Shown: positions 35,196 through 45,584 of the stretch, in pieces
Layout: every line of letters starts with the position of its first letter
Numbering within the stretch: position 1 is the first letter of the stretch
From: Pseudooceanicola aestuarii
GTDB lineage: Bacteria > Pseudomonadota > Alphaproteobacteria > Rhodobacterales > Rhodobacteraceae
Direction: 5' to 3'
Length of the DNA stretch: 64,000 nt
NCBI RefSeq assembly: GCF_010614805.1
Contig: NZ_JAAFZC010000001.1
Location: 496,001 to 560,000, forward strand
The notes under the pieces: model-generated
Told to the model about the DNA's origin: nothing
The model's database searches: none
Seen by the model: the letters and a program-made list of their open reading frames with translations, nothing else
Position numbers and translations under genes: made by a program

Positions 35196-36347
35196 TCAGG
35201 CAGCCTCGTGTCGCAGGATCGCAGCTTCGGGCGCGGACAGATTGCGCCGCGCCTGCGCGCCGTAGCTGCCCGGATCGCCAGCCAGCCCCGGCCATCCCGC
35301 CAGCAGCCGCGCGCGATCCGCCTCCGACAGCGCCGCGAGAGAGGCGCTGGCAGGGTGAAAGCTCTCTGTTTCCACGCCATTGGCCCAAACCACCTGGTGC
35401 GCCGGCAACAGCAGGTGGACATAGTGCACCTCCCGCAGGGCCGTGGCGCGGCGAATGTTGTGGCCGTTGACCAGGTCGCGCGCGGCGACCAGAACCTCGG
35501 GTGTGTTGAACAACCGTTGCGCGACAAGGCCCTGCACCAGAAGGCGGTGATCGGGCGAGACCAGGAAACCTTCCTCTGGCCGTTCGATCCCGAAGGCCCC
35601 GGCGCTGATCCGTACCGGACGCAGTTCCGGCATCAGGTGCAGCCGCGCGCCGGACAGCCGGCGCCCCCCGATCCACAGGATATCCTGCGGGCCGTTGTCC
35701 TTGGTCAGGACGCGGTCCCCTTCGGCCAGTGTTTCCACAAGGCGCGGGCCGTCGGGGGTGGAAATCCTGGTGCCGGGGGTAAAGCAGATGACCCCGCCGC
35801 CCGGCCCCGGCGTGGCGCGTGGCGGGCGATGGGAGATGACATGTTCGACCACCCACAGATCCTGGCCGGCCGGAGGCAAGGCGCCGGTGAACATCAACAG
35901 CGGGGTTGAGCGGTCATCGGTGCGGATCAGGGTGGCGGAATGGCAGCTGTGGCCGTCAGTCAGAACGAACCCTTCTTCGAACGGTGCGGATGCGGCCAGT
36001 GCGGGATCGCCCCGCGCCGGGCCAAGGTCAGAGCCGAGGGGGGAAGAGTTCGTCGGATCGAAGGCGGTCATGGTCCTGTCAGTCGGCGCCGTGTCGTCCG
36101 GATGTGGCGCCCGGCGCGATTGGCCCAGCAGGCGGCGCGCGTTGCGGGCGGCGCAGCGGCGCAGCCCCGCCTCCCCCACTGCACCGGCCAGGCGCAGCAG
36201 ATCCGGCGGACCGTCGACGCGCAAGGCCTGACCGTGCCAGCACCAGGCCGACCCCGTGGCCATCGCCGCCGGGGGGGCGCCTCTCAGCCCGTCGATCTCG
36301 GTCTGGGACCATGAAATCACGTATGTGCCGCGGATACCCGTGGTCAT
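35196..36347 (-). CDS. Hint-domain protein
   Basis: This 383-residue protein has a Hint (hedgehog/intein) domain at about residues 185-330: CFTPGTRISTPDGPRLVETLAEGDRVLTKD, the HxxRP-type segment ELRPVRISAGAFG and FLVSPDHRLLVQG. The cysteine that opens the domain is present, so autocatalytic cleavage or thioester chemistry is possible. The N-terminal part (about 180 residues) has no recognisable domain. Hint proteins are multiplied in Rhodobacterales, often exported by type I or unknown routes; no secretion genes are adjacent. ATG 36347 sits behind GAGG. A smaller Hint protein is at 59692. Confidence 0.82.
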   Translation of the reverse strand: MTTGIRGTYVISWSQTEIDGLRGAPPAAMATGSAWCWHGQALRVDGPPDLLRLAGAVGEAGLRRCAARNARRLLGQSRRAPHPDDTAPTDRTMTAFDPTNSSPLGSDLGPARGDPALAASAPFEEGFVLTDGHSCHSATLIRTDDRSTPLLMFTGALPPAGQDLWVVEHVISHRPPRATPGPGGGVICFTPGTRISTPDGPRLVETLAEGDRVLTKDNGPQDILWIGGRRLSGARLHLMPELRPVRISAGAFGIERPEEGFLVSPDHRLLVQGLVAQRLFNTPEVLVAARDLVNGHNIRRATALREVHYVHLLLPAHQVVWANGVETESFHPASASLAALSEADRARLLAGWPGLAGDPGSYGAQARRNLSAPEAAILRHEAA

Positions 36348-36505
36348 GCCTGTCACCCTCGCCTCTGCCCGGCGCCGCCTCTTCGGGCGGTCGTCCCGCG
36401 TCCCGTCACCCGGCAGGGCCGGGGCGGGACGGCCAAGGATACCGCGCCCGCCCCGCGCGGTAAAGCGTCGGGGCGGCGGCGCGGATACGGCGGGGCCAGG
36501 CGGGC

Positions 36506-37999
36506 CTATTGCGCCGGATCGAGCCGGGCGCGCAATTCGGTCTTCAGCACCTTGCCATAGGCGTTCTTGGGCAGCTCGGGCACCAGGACGTAGCGCTTGG
36601 GCCGTTTGAACCGCGCGATGGAGCGGGTGAGATGGTCATTCATCTCCCTCTCTGCCAGGCCGTCACAAACGACGAAGGCCACCACGACTTCCCCCCATTC
36701 GGGATCGGGATGGCCGATCACCGAACATTCCGCGACACCGGGATGGGTCAACAGCGCCTCTTCGACCTCGCGCGGGTAGATGTTCGTCCCGCCCGAGATG
36801 ATCACGTCCTTCGACCGGTCCTGCAACGTCAGGAACCCCGCGGCGTCCAGCCGCCCGACATCGCCGGTATGCAGCCAGCCGTCCTGCAAGGTCTCCGCAC
36901 TGGCCTGCGGGTTGCGCCAATAGCCGGCCATGACGGGCGTGCCGCGCACCAGAACCTCCCCCACCGCGCCGGGAGTCTGCGCGCCCTTGATCCGCAGCGC
37001 GACGGAGGATTGCGCCCGCCCCACCGATCCCAGCCGCGCGCGCCAATCCGGGTGGCTGCGGTCCGCGACCTCGGCCTTGCGCATGGCGGTGATGGTCATC
37101 GGGCTTTCGCCCTGACCGTAGATCTGGGCAAAGCGCGGGCCCAGAATCTCGACCGCCTCGACGATATCGGCGACATACATCGGGCCGCCGCCATAGACGA
37201 CGGTCTTCAACCCGGTGCCGTCCCAGCCGGTCTGCCGAGCGTGAACCACCATGCGGCGGACCATGGTGGGTGCGGCAAACAGGTGCAATGCGCCGAAATG
37301 GCGGGCCAGCCCCTCGATTTCCGCCGGATCGAACCCGCCGCTTTCGGGCACCACATGCCGCGCGCCCCGAATCACGTGCATGAAGGCATACAGCCCGGCG
37401 CCATGGCTCATCGGCGCGGCATAAAGCGTCGCATCCCCGGTCTCCACCTCGTCCACATCGGTAAAATAGCTCAGCACCATGGACTGGATGTTGTCATTGG
37501 TCAGCATCACCCCCTTGGGTCGGCCCGTGGTGCCGGAAGTGTAGAACAGCCAGCACAGGTCGCCACCCGCTACCGGTACCGGCGCGACCATCGGCGGCGC
37601 GTCGTCCAGCGCCCGCCACCCGGCATCGTCCAGCGTGATCACCGGGCAATCCGCCGGCGCATGGGCGACCAGATCACCGCGGGTGTCAAAGGCCAGGCAG
37701 GCGCCGGAATCGTCCAGCATCCACCCTGCCTCCGCCGCGTGCAGCTTGGCGTTGATCGGCACGGCGGCGGCGCCCGCCCACCAGATCGCATGCATCAGCG
37801 GCAGAACCTCGACCCCGTTGGGGCAGAAGACGGCGACCCGGTCCCCCGGCCGCACGCCCAGCGCCGCCAACCCGCCCGCCAGCTGCGCGACCCGCGCCGC
37901 CAGCCCCGCGTAGTGGCAGATCTGCCGGGTGCCCAGGAACAGCGCCGGACGGTCGGGCATCGCTTCCGCCGTCCGGGCCAGCCAAAGGGCCGGGGTCAC
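36506..37999 (-). CDS. Acyl-CoA synthetase (AMP-forming ligase)
   Basis: This 497-residue enzyme of the ANL superfamily activates a carboxylic acid as acyl-AMP and then as the CoA thioester. The P-loop-like motif YTSGTTGRPKGVM lies at residues 153-165, IYGQGESPMT near 310, GWLHTGDVGRLD near 390 and the C-terminal catalytic lysine in PKNAYGKVLKTEL. The substrate, perhaps a medium- or long-chain acid, is not determinable. GTG 37999 overlaps the stop of the thiolase gene (GTGA), so thiolase and ligase form a coupled pair. The PAS-LuxR gene divergent from the thiolase may regulate it. Confidence 0.92.
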   Translation of the reverse strand: MTPALWLARTAEAMPDRPALFLGTRQICHYAGLAARVAQLAGGLAALGVRPGDRVAVFCPNGVEVLPLMHAIWWAGAAAVPINAKLHAAEAGWMLDDSGACLAFDTRGDLVAHAPADCPVITLDDAGWRALDDAPPMVAPVPVAGGDLCWLFYTSGTTGRPKGVMLTNDNIQSMVLSYFTDVDEVETGDATLYAAPMSHGAGLYAFMHVIRGARHVVPESGGFDPAEIEGLARHFGALHLFAAPTMVRRMVVHARQTGWDGTGLKTVVYGGGPMYVADIVEAVEILGPRFAQIYGQGESPMTITAMRKAEVADRSHPDWRARLGSVGRAQSSVALRIKGAQTPGAVGEVLVRGTPVMAGYWRNPQASAETLQDGWLHTGDVGRLDAAGFLTLQDRSKDVIISGGTNIYPREVEEALLTHPGVAECSVIGHPDPEWGEVVVAFVVCDGLAEREMNDHLTRSIARFKRPKRYVLVPELPKNAYGKVLKTELRARLDPAQ

Positions 38000-39168
38000 G
38001 CGCCGCTCCGCACCGGTTCGAGGATGGAGCAGTAATTGGCCACGCCCGATCCGCCCATGTTGAACACCATGCCCAGCCCCGCGTCGGGCACTTGCATATC
38101 CCCCGCCTGCCCGGTCAGCTGACGTGCGGCGATGACATGCATGGACACGCCGGTCGCGCCCACCGGGTGGCCTTTGGCCTTCAGGCCGCCGGACAGGTTC
38201 ACGGGCAGGGCCCCGCCCCTGACCACGCGCCCGCTGTCGATCGCCGCCCGGCCGCGGCCCTGCGGCGCCAGGCCCATCGCCTCGTAGATCAATAGCTCGG
38301 CAATCGTAAAGCAATCGTGTACTTCGGCGAAATTCAGATCCTCCACCGTGATCCCGGCGCGATCATAGGCGCGGGCGATGGCGGTGGCGGGGCCTTCGAA
38401 CTTCAGGATCTCGCGCCGGGACATCGGCAGGTAATCGTTCACCTGCACCGCCGCGCGGAATGCGACCGCGTTGGCGAAATCCGCCGCGACATCATCGGCG
38501 GCCAGGATCACCGCCGCCGCCCCGTCGGAAATGAGCGAGCAATCGGTGACTTTCAGCGGCGCCGCGACAACCGGGTTCTTGTCGCTGATCGTATTGCAAA
38601 AATCGAAACCGACATCCTTTTGCATATGGGCCAGCGGGTTGGCCATGGCGTTGGCGTGGTTCTTGGACGCGATCCGGGCCAGCACGTCGGATTGGTCGCC
38701 GTGCTGCTGGAAATAGGCCTGGGCAAAGCGGGAAAACACCTGCGGGAAAGTCACGCCGGCCTCTTCGCGCTGATAGGAAGCACCGCCCAGCGCCTCGCCC
38801 ACGCCGGCAGTGTCGCGGGCGGTCATCTTCTCGGCACCGATCACCAGCGCGACCTTGCATTCCCCGGCCAGGATCGCGTTGCGGGCCGCGTGGATCGCGG
38901 CGGAACCGGAGGCGCAGGCGTTTTCCACCCGCGTGGCGGGGGTGAAGCGCAGGGCCTCGTCGACTTCCAGCGCGAGGGAGGACGGGAAGCCGTCACCCAC
39001 CAGCCCGGAGTTGAAATGCCCCATCCAGATGCCGTCGATCCGCGCGGCGTCGACGCCGGAATGGTCGATCGCCTCGCGCGCGGCGGCGACCACCAGGTCC
39101 TGCATGTCCATGTCCTTGTGCCGGCCAAAGGGCGTATGGCCCCAGCCCACGATCTGTGCGTCGGTCAT
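37996..39168 (-). CDS. Thiolase-family protein (SCPx/lipid-transfer type)
   Basis: This 390-residue thiolase-fold protein has the catalytic cysteine in NACASGSAAIHAA (Cys85), AEVHDCFTIAE near residue 285 and the C-terminal GHPVGATG, which carries one of the catalytic histidines. The pattern fits the SCPx-like thiolases that cleave branched or steroid-type 3-ketoacyl-CoA rather than the biosynthetic acetyl-CoA acetyltransferases. GGAGG lies seven bases before ATG 39168. Coupled to the acyl-CoA ligase, it suggests degradation of a specific acid. Confidence 0.92.
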   Translation of the reverse strand: MTDAQIVGWGHTPFGRHKDMDMQDLVVAAAREAIDHSGVDAARIDGIWMGHFNSGLVGDGFPSSLALEVDEALRFTPATRVENACASGSAAIHAARNAILAGECKVALVIGAEKMTARDTAGVGEALGGASYQREEAGVTFPQVFSRFAQAYFQQHGDQSDVLARIASKNHANAMANPLAHMQKDVGFDFCNTISDKNPVVAAPLKVTDCSLISDGAAAVILAADDVAADFANAVAFRAAVQVNDYLPMSRREILKFEGPATAIARAYDRAGITVEDLNFAEVHDCFTIAELLIYEAMGLAPQGRGRAAIDSGRVVRGGALPVNLSGGLKAKGHPVGATGVSMHVIAARQLTGQAGDMQVPDAGLGMVFNMGGSGVANYCSILEPVRSGA

Positions 39169-39259
39169 GATCTATCCTCCTCTGTCCCGGGGACTATGCC
39201 TTGGCCACGCGGCGCTGCATATTGGGGCAACTACCCTATCGGGCCGCAAGAGGATCATC

Positions 39260-39820
39260 ATGGACGACCTGGCCGCCGAGGCCTTTGAACAGGCACCCAT
39301 CGGGCTGGCCCTGACGCGGCACCGGCAAATCGACCGCTGCAACGGGGCATTCACGGCGCTGTTCGGCTATGCCGCCGGCGCGCTGGAGGGTCGTTCGATG
39401 GCGCGACTGTACCCGTCGGCGCGCGAATATGCGGAGATCGGGGAAATCGTGCTGCCGCAGATCCGGGAGACCGGGGTGCATCATGACGAACGGATCATGA
39501 AACGCGCCGATGACAGCCTGTTCTGGTGCCGGGCGCAGGGGCGGACCCTGACGCCGCAGGATCCGTTTGCCCGCTGCATCTGGTGCTTCTCCGACCTGTC
39601 GGCGCAGCGCCCGGTGGTCGATCTGACGGTGCGTGAACGCCAGGTTGCCATGCTGATGGTGGAGGGGCTGACCGCCAAGGAAATCGCCCGCCGCCTGTCC
39701 TTGTCGCACCGTACCGTAGAGGCCCATCGCGGCCGCATGATGCAAAAGCTCTCCGCGCGCGGCACAGCCGACCTGATCGCCCGGCTGACGGGATTTCCCG
39801 ACCTTCGCGACCCTGGCTGA
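39260..39820 (+). CDS. PAS-LuxR transcriptional regulator
   Basis: This 186-residue protein has an N-terminal PAS sensor (residues 5-115; EQAPIGLALTRHRQIDRCNGAFTALFGY) and a LuxR-type helix-turn-helix at 122-178 (LTVRERQVAMLMVEGLTAKEIARRLSLSHRTVEAHRGRMMQKL). It lacks a receiver domain, so it probably responds to a ligand or redox signal through PAS. AGAGGA is five bases before ATG 39260. Being 91 bases from the divergent thiolase-ligase operon, it is the natural candidate to control it. Confidence 0.88.
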   Translation: MDDLAAEAFEQAPIGLALTRHRQIDRCNGAFTALFGYAAGALEGRSMARLYPSAREYAEIGEIVLPQIRETGVHHDERIMKRADDSLFWCRAQGRTLTPQDPFARCIWCFSDLSAQRPVVDLTVRERQVAMLMVEGLTAKEIARRLSLSHRTVEAHRGRMMQKLSARGTADLIARLTGFPDLRDPG

Positions 39821-40022
39821 CCAACCTCGCAGCGCCGGACCGGGCGGCGGTGGGCTCTGGCCCGTGCGGCACCTGCCCCGCCCCCGAAAGATGCCCCCAC
39901 CCGTGGCAATGACCCGCCTGATCCGACGAGAGGGCGGAACAACCCCGCCCGTCCCCGTGTTGCCGCCTACAGGAACGGATGGGCACCCGCCCGTTCGACA
40001 AGATCACGCAAGGAGACGATCC

Positions 40023-40697
40023 ATGTTTTCCAACGCATCCAGACTCACCGGCCTGGGCGCCGCCGCTGTCCTGTTGTCGGGCACCAGCCTGATGGCCGCG
40101 ACCAACGCCACTGCCACCACAGATCTGAACCTGCGCGCCGGCCCCAGCCCGCAGTCGGAGATCGTGGACGTCATCCCGTTCGAGGGCGACGTCACCGTGG
40201 ATCAATGTATCGCCGACAGCCAATGGTGCGCCGTCAGCTTCAACGGGACCGAGGGCTGGGCCTACAGCCCCTACCTGACCGCCTCTCTTGAGGGCGGAGA
40301 GACGGTCACCGTCTACGAGAACACCGGCACCCTGAAGATCGAAACCTACGACAAGCAGGCCGCCGCCAATACCGGCGCCGCCGTGGGCGGCCTGTCGGCC
40401 GGGGGCGTGGCCGCGGCGCTGGCCGGAGGCCCGGCCACAATCGCCGGCGCATTGGTTCTGGGCACCGCGACCGGCAGCATCCTGGGCGAGGCCTCGGTGC
40501 CCGAGGACACCGTGACCTACATCCAGGACAACCCGGTCGAAACGGTCTACCTGGATGGGGAGGTGGTCGCCGGCGCCGGCATTCCCGAGGGCGTGGAATT
40601 GACCCCCGTGCCGGACAGCGACTACCGGTATGTCACCGTGAACGGCGTGCCCGCCGTGGTGAACGCCGACCGCACCGTGGTGCAGGTGGTCCGGTAA
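40023..40697 (+). CDS. Exported SH3-domain protein with DUF1236-like tail
   Basis: This 224-residue protein has a signal peptide (RLTGLGAAAVLLSGTSLMA, cleavage after about residue 26). An SH3b domain at about 28-90 begins TTDLNLRAGPSPQSEIVDVIPFEGDV and contains CIADSQWCAVSFNGTEGWAY. A glycine/alanine-rich hydrophobic segment at about 120-155 could enter the membrane, and the C-terminus (YRYVTVNGVPAVVNADRTVVQV) resembles DUF1236. Such proteins act in the periplasm or at the cell wall; the exact role is unknown. AGGAG is seven bases before ATG 40023. A bidirectional terminator follows. Confidence 0.85.
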   Translation: MFSNASRLTGLGAAAVLLSGTSLMAATNATATTDLNLRAGPSPQSEIVDVIPFEGDVTVDQCIADSQWCAVSFNGTEGWAYSPYLTASLEGGETVTVYENTGTLKIETYDKQAAANTGAAVGGLSAGGVAAALAGGPATIAGALVLGTATGSILGEASVPEDTVTYIQDNPVETVYLDGEVVAGAGIPEGVELTPVPDSDYRYVTVNGVPAVVNADRTVVQVVR

Positions 40698-40764
40698 CAG
40701 GGCACACAGAACCTGAAACGAGATCCCTGATCTGGCCCAAGGCCTGGAGGGGACCCGAAATGCG

Positions 40765-40795
40765 AAAGGCCCGCCTGATCCGGCGGGCCTTTCAT
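40765..40795. terminator. Bidirectional terminator between the SH3 gene and ychF
   Basis: AAAGGCCCGCC pairs with GGCGGGCCTTT around TGATCC, a perfect 11-base stem whose A/T flanks allow termination from both converging genes. Confidence 0.88.
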
Positions 40796-40843
40796 CATGT
40801 CGCCGATGTTGTCACGGCGCGGCGCGCGCGCGATTGCTGTGGC

Positions 40844-41941
40844 TCAGGTGTTGAACAGGAAATGCATTACGTCGCCGTCGCGCACGGTGTAACCCTTGCC
40901 CTCGGCCCGCATTTTCCCGGCCTCCTTGGCGCCGGCCTCTCCGCCATTGGCGACGAAATCATCATAGGCCACGGTTTCGGCCCGGATGAAGCCCTTCTCG
41001 AAATCGCCGTGGATCACGCCTGCGGCCTGGGGCGCCATGGTACCGGTGCGGATGGTCCAGGCGCGGGCTTCCTTGGGACCGACCGTGAAATAGGTCTCAA
41101 GGTGCAGCAGATCGTAGCCGGCGCGGATCAGCCGGTCGAGGCCGGGTTCCTCCAGCCCCATTTCGCCCAGGAACATCTCTGCCTCCTCGGCGTCGAGCTG
41201 GGCGATCTCCTCCTCGATCCGGGCTGAGATGATGACATGGGAATTGCCCTGCGCGGCGGCCATCTCCGCGACGCGGGCGGAATGGGCATTGCCCTCGGCG
41301 GCCTCGTCCTCAGCCACGTTGCAGACATAGAGCACCGGTTTCGTCGACAGCAATTGCAGGCCTTTCCAGGCCTTCGCATCCTCGGCGTCCACCTCGACCA
41401 CGCGGGCGGGGCGGCCATCCTCGATCGCGGCCTGGGCGGCGGCCAGCAGGCGCTCCTGCTGCTGTGCTTCCTTGTCGTTGCCCTTGAGCTTGCGGACCAG
41501 GTTGGCGCGGCGTTTCTCGATGCTTTCCAGATCAGCCAGCATCAATTCGGTCTCGATCACCTCCGCATCGGCGACAGGATCGACCCGGCCGTCGACATGG
41601 GTGATGTCGTCATCCTCGAAGCAGCGCAGCACGTGGGCCACGGCGTCGGTTTCGCGGATATTGGCCAGGAACTGGTTGCCCAGACCCTCCCCCCTGGAGG
41701 CGCCTTTGACCAGCCCCGCGATATCGACAAACGTCATGCGCGCCGGGATGATGCTGGCGGATTTGGCGATCTCCGCCAAGCGGTCCAGCCGCGCGTCGGG
41801 CACGTTGACCTCTCCGACATTGGGTTCGATGGTGCAAAAGGGAAAGTTCGCGGCCTGCGCGGCGGCGGTTTTCGTCAGCGCGTTGAAAAGCGTCGATTTG
41901 CCCACGTTCGGCAATCCGACGATGCCCATTCTGAAACCCAT
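40844..41941 (-). CDS. ychF: Ribosome-binding ATPase YchF
   Basis: This 365-residue protein of the Obg-related group hydrolyses ATP and binds ribosomes. The P-loop is [15 protein letters not shown] near residue 9, followed by the [16 protein letters not shown] switch II region, a coiled coil (about 130-200) and a TGS domain at the C-terminus ending [15 protein letters not shown]. The specificity motif that changes GTPase to ATPase cannot be judged by eye alone. ATG 41941 gives the usual family start. Confidence 0.96.
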   Translation of the reverse strand: MGFRMGIVGLPNVGKSTLFNALTKTAAAQAANFPFCTIEPNVGEVNVPDARLDRLAEIAKSASIIPARMTFVDIAGLVKGASRGEGLGNQFLANIRETDAVAHVLRCFEDDDITHVDGRVDPVADAEVIETELMLADLESIEKRRANLVRKLKGNDKEAQQQERLLAAAQAAIEDGRPARVVEVDAEDAKAWKGLQLLSTKPVLYVCNVAEDEAAEGNAHSARVAEMAAAQGNSHVIISARIEEEIAQLDAEEAEMFLGEMGLEEPGLDRLIRAGYDLLHLETYFTVGPKEARAWTIRTGTMAPQAAGVIHGDFEKGFIRAETVAYDDFVANGGEAGAKEAGKMRAEGKGYTVRDGDVMHFLFNT

Positions 41942-42186
41942 GTCTGCATCCCCTGACTGAAGTCCGACGCCTTGTAGGCAAGGGCTGGCGCCGCCGCAAG
42001 GGGCCGTAGCGCCCAGCACGCGGATCGATGCGGGACCGACAGGGCGCGCAGGCAGTTGCCGCCCCTTGCACCGGTCGTGAGATCCCGGCAGCGCGCCTTG
42101 CGTATTTCGGGAAAGATGACGGGGCCGGGGCTTGCCACGCGGGGTCAATTCCGCCAAACCCGATGCGACCAAACGGGGACCATGAC

Positions 42187-42978
42187 ATGAGCCGCATCGA
42201 CGCCAAATTCGCCGCCCTGCGGGCAGAGAACCGCAAGGCCTTCGTCGCCTACCTTATGGCCGGTGACCCCGACGAGGCGCGGTGCCTTGAGGTGATGCGC
42301 GGCCTGCCCGGCGCCGGGGTCGACGTGATCGAGATGGGCCTGCCCTTCACCGATCCCATGGCCGATGGCCCCACCATCCAGCGCGCCGGCCAGCGGGCGC
42401 TGGCGGCCGGCATGACCCTGGACAAGACCCTGGCCATGGCCCGTGCCTTCCGCGAGGAGGACGACACCACGCCGATCGTGCTGATGGGCTATTACAACCC
42501 GATCTACAATCGCGGCGTCGCCCGGTTCCTGGACGACGCGAAGGCGGCCGGGATCGACGGGCTGATCGTGGTCGACCTGCCGCCCGAGGAAGACGACGAA
42601 CTCTGCCTGCCCGCGCAGGCGGCCGGGCTGAACTTCATCCGGCTGGCGACCCCGACCACGGATGACAAGCGCCTGCCCCGGGTGCTGCAAAATACCTCTG
42701 GCTTTGTCTATTACGTGTCGATTACCGGGATTACCGGTGCCGCGGAGGCGCAGGCCGATGCCGTCGCGCCCGAGGTCGCGCGGATCAAGGCCTCTACCGA
42801 CCTGCCGGTCATCGTCGGCTTCGGGGTGCGGACACCGGAAACCGCGCAGGCGATCGCCTCCATCGCGGATGGCTGCGTGGTGGGATCGGCCATCGTGGAT
42901 CAGATCGCATCCGGCGCGCCGGTGGCGGAGGTCCTGGATTTCGTGCGCGGGCTGACCGAGGGCGCGCACCGCGCCTGA
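42187..42978 (+). CDS. trpA: Tryptophan synthase alpha chain
   Basis: This 263-residue TIM-barrel enzyme cleaves indole-3-glycerol phosphate to indole and glyceraldehyde 3-phosphate, feeding indole to the beta chain. The catalytic acids are visible in [16 protein letters not shown] (Glu and Asp) near residue 48, and the phosphate-binding loop in [12 protein letters not shown] near 215. trpB is not in the window, so the pair is not contiguous here. It is divergent from ychF. Confidence 0.96.
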   Translation: MSRIDAKFAALRAENRKAFVAYLMAGDPDEARCLEVMRGLPGAGVDVIEMGLPFTDPMADGPTIQRAGQRALAAGMTLDKTLAMARAFREEDDTTPIVLMGYYNPIYNRGVARFLDDAKAAGIDGLIVVDLPPEEDDELCLPAQAAGLNFIRLATPTTDDKRLPRVLQNTSGFVYYVSITGITGAAEAQADAVAPEVARIKASTDLPVIVGFGVRTPETAQAIASIADGCVVGSAIVDQIASGAPVAEVLDFVRGLTEGAHRA

Positions 42979-43069
42979 CCGGACGGCGTCCCGACTTTCG
43001 CGGATCGACAAGGGAACCGCGCCTGCTACAGGGCGTTGGATGGCAGAGCCTGTTTGAAGGAAGCCATTC

Positions 43070-43546
43070 ATGACCTCGATCTACGATGCGATCCGCAAGG
43101 ACCATGACCGCCACCGGGAACTTCTGGACGCAATTGCCGATACCCAAGGTGACAGCGCCGACCGGCGCCGGGCCTGGGACGAATTCTACCACGACGTGAA
43201 GGCCCATGCCGCAGCCGAGGAAGAGACCTTCTATTCCAAGCTGATGTCGGAAACCTGGGGTCAGGATTCCGCGCGCCATTCGGTGCATGAGCATGAGCAG
43301 ATGGACGAACAGATGGAAAAGCTGCGGGAGACGGACATGTCCTCCCCCGCCTGGCTGACCACGTTCAAGCAGCTGAAACACGATTACGAACACCACATGG
43401 AAGAGGAAGAAGACGAGGTCTTTGCCCGTGCCCAGAAGGTGATCGACGTGGACGACACCGATGCCTTTGGCGCCCGCTTCCTGAAGCGCAAGGCCCGCGA
43501 AGGCGAGTTGATCGAGGAAAAGCGCGAAGATGCGCTGGAGGATTGA
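43070..43546 (+). CDS. Hemerythrin HHE-domain protein
   Basis: This 158-residue protein is a predicted four-helix bundle with ligand-type residues at DHDRHREL (residues 11-18), HAAAEEETFY near 46, HEHEQMDEQ near 73 and HHMEEEEDEVF near 109. The C-terminus is a charged helix (KREDALED) that may be coiled. It is distinct from the larger hemerythrin protein at 3896. These proteins bind di-iron and usually oxygen or nitric oxide. It sits alone between trpA and aspS. Confidence 0.85.
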   Translation: MTSIYDAIRKDHDRHRELLDAIADTQGDSADRRRAWDEFYHDVKAHAAAEEETFYSKLMSETWGQDSARHSVHEHEQMDEQMEKLRETDMSSPAWLTTFKQLKHDYEHHMEEEEDEVFARAQKVIDVDDTDAFGARFLKRKAREGELIEEKREDALED

Positions 43547-43724
43547 CCGAAAGGTCAAACGCTTGATCCGGGTGCCCGTCTACGGGCGTGGCAGCGCCTG
43601 ACGGCGCGACCTGGGTCGGTTGGGGGCGGCGCGTTCGGGCGGACGTGACCGTCTCCTCCCTTGTGATCCCCCCTGCGGTGTCCGACCCCACATCCAACCG
43701 CGCCCGCATCGCGGGCCGCGTCAA

Positions 43725-43757
43725 GAAAAACGGCGCCTCCCTTTCGGGGGCGCCGTT
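43725..43757 (-). terminator. Rho-independent terminator of aspS
   Basis: On the minus strand, AAACGGCGCC with its GGCGCCGTTT partner forms a 13-base stem (one G-T pair) around a five-base loop, followed by TTTTT. It lies downstream of aspS and, on the other strand, after the hemerythrin gene. Confidence 0.85.
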
Positions 43758-43808
43758 TCGACGATGCGGGCCCGGCCGTCGCGGATCGCGGGCCAGTGCA
43801 TCGCGCGG

Positions 43809-45584
43809 TTATTCCTGCGGGATGACGCGCAGGTTCAGCTCCATCAGCTGGTCGCTGCTGGGTTCCGACGGGGCGTCCATCATCAGATCTTCTGCCCGCT
43901 GGTTCATCGGGAACAGCATGACTTCGCGGATGTTGTCCTCTTCCGCCAGCAGCATGACGATCCGGTCCACACCTGCCGCGCAACCGCCGTGCGGCGGGGC
44001 GCCGTATTGGAACGCGTTGACCATGCCGCCGAACCGCTTGGTGACTTCTTCCTTGGGGTAGCCCGCGATTTCAAACGCCTTGAACATGATCTCCGGCTTG
44101 TGGTTCCGGATCGCACCGGACACCAGCTCGTAGCCGTTGCAGGCCAGGTCATACTGAAAGCCCAGAACCTTCAGCGGATCGCCCTCCAGCGCCTCCATCC
44201 CGCCCTGCGGCATGGAGAAGGGATTGTGTTCAAAGTCGATCTTGCCGGTTTCCTCGTCCTGTTCGTAGATCGGGAAATCCACGATCCAGGCAAAGGCAAA
44301 GCGGTTCTTGTCCGTCAGACCCAGTTCCTCGCCGATGACATTGCGTGCGCGCCCGGCCACCGCCTCGAAACTGGAGGGTTTACCCCCCAGGAAGAACGCC
44401 GCGTCGCCGACGCCCAGCCCCAGCTGCTGGCGGATCGCCTCCGTCCGCTCCGGGCCGATGTTCTTGGCCAGCGGGCCTGCGGCCTCCATCTCGCCATCCT
44501 TCTCCCGCCAGAAGATATAGCCCATGCCGGGCAGCCCTTCCTTCTGGGCAAAGGCGTTCATGCGGTCGCAGAACTTGCGCGACCCGCCGGTGGGCGCGGG
44601 GATGGCGCGGATCTCGGTGCCGTCCTGCTCCAGCAGCTTGGCAAAGATGGCAAAGCCGGAGCCGCGGAAATGGTCCGATACGATCTGCATTTCGATCGGG
44701 TTGCGCAGGTCGGGCTTGTCGCTGCCGTATTTCAGCGCCGCGTCCTTGTAGGAGATCTGCGGCCATTCTGCATCGACGGTCTTGTCACCGCCGAATTCCT
44801 CGAAGATGCCGCGCAGCACCGGCTGGATCGTGTCGAACACGTCCTGCTGGGTGACAAAGGACATTTCCATGTCCAGCTGGTAGAAATCCGTGGGGGAGCG
44901 GTCGGCGCGGGGGTCTTCGTCGCGGAAACACGGCGCGATCTGGAAATACTTGTCAAAGCCCGAGACCATCAGCAGCTGCTTGAACTGCTGGGGTGCCTGC
45001 GGCAGGGCGTAGAACTTGCCCGGATGCAAACGCGAGGGAACCAGGAAATCGCGTGCGCCCTCGGGAGAGGAGGCGGTAATGATCGGCGTCTGGTATTCGC
45101 GGAACCCCTGCCCCCACATGCGCTGCCGCATGGAGGCGACGACGTCCGACCGCAGGGTCATGTTGCGCTGCATCGCCTCCCGGCGCAGGTCCAGATAGCG
45201 ATAGCGCAGGCGCGTTTCCTCGGGGTATTCCTGATCGCCGAAGACCATCAGCGGCAGTTCCTTCGCGGCGCCCAGAACCTCGATGTCACGGATGAACACT
45301 TCGATCGCGCCGGTCGGCAGCTTGGGGTTCACCAGGCTTTCGTCGCGCGCCTTGACCACGCCGTCGATGCGGATGCACCATTCGGAGCGGACCTTCTCCA
45401 CCTCGGCAAAGACGGGGCTGTCGGGGTCGCACAGCACCTGCGTCACGCCGTAATGGTCGCGCAGGTCGATGAACAGGACGCCGCCGTGATCACGCACCCG
45501 GTGCACCCAGCCGGACAGGCGAACCGTATCACCGACGTTGGAGGTGTCGAGGTCGGCGCAAGTATGGGTGCGATAGAGGTGCAT
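43809..45584 (-). CDS. aspS: Aspartyl-tRNA synthetase
   Basis: This 591-residue class IIb synthetase charges tRNA-Asp (or tRNA-Asx in organisms using the indirect Asn route). The N-terminal OB-fold ([21 protein letters not shown]) reads the anticodon; motif 2 is [20 protein letters not shown] near residue 215; the bacterial GAD insert follows; and the C-terminal [14 protein letters not shown] is motif 3. The length matches the bacterial type. ATG 45584 has AGGAA just before it. The terminator at 43725 ends the gene. Confidence 0.97.
   Translation of the reverse strand: MHLYRTHTCADLDTSNVGDTVRLSGWVHRVRDHGGVLFIDLRDHYGVTQVLCDPDSPVFAEVEKVRSEWCIRIDGVVKARDESLVNPKLPTGAIEVFIRDIEVLGAAKELPLMVFGDQEYPEETRLRYRYLDLRREAMQRNMTLRSDVVASMRQRMWGQGFREYQTPIITASSPEGARDFLVPSRLHPGKFYALPQAPQQFKQLLMVSGFDKYFQIAPCFRDEDPRADRSPTDFYQLDMEMSFVTQQDVFDTIQPVLRGIFEEFGGDKTVDAEWPQISYKDAALKYGSDKPDLRNPIEMQIVSDHFRGSGFAIFAKLLEQDGTEIRAIPAPTGGSRKFCDRMNAFAQKEGLPGMGYIFWREKDGEMEAAGPLAKNIGPERTEAIRQQLGLGVGDAAFFLGGKPSSFEAVAGRARNVIGEELGLTDKNRFAFAWIVDFPIYEQDEETGKIDFEHNPFSMPQGGMEALEGDPLKVLGFQYDLACNGYELVSGAIRNHKPEIMFKAFEIAGYPKEEVTKRFGGMVNAFQYGAPPHGGCAAGVDRIVMLLAEEDNIREVMLFPMNQRAEDLMMDAPSEPSSDQLMELNLRVIPQE

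Noticed and set aside
36506..38314. A 602-codon frame extending the acyl-CoA ligase upstream
   Set aside because: The extra residues overlap the thiolase gene; the GTG at 37999 with the GTGA overlap is the sensible start.
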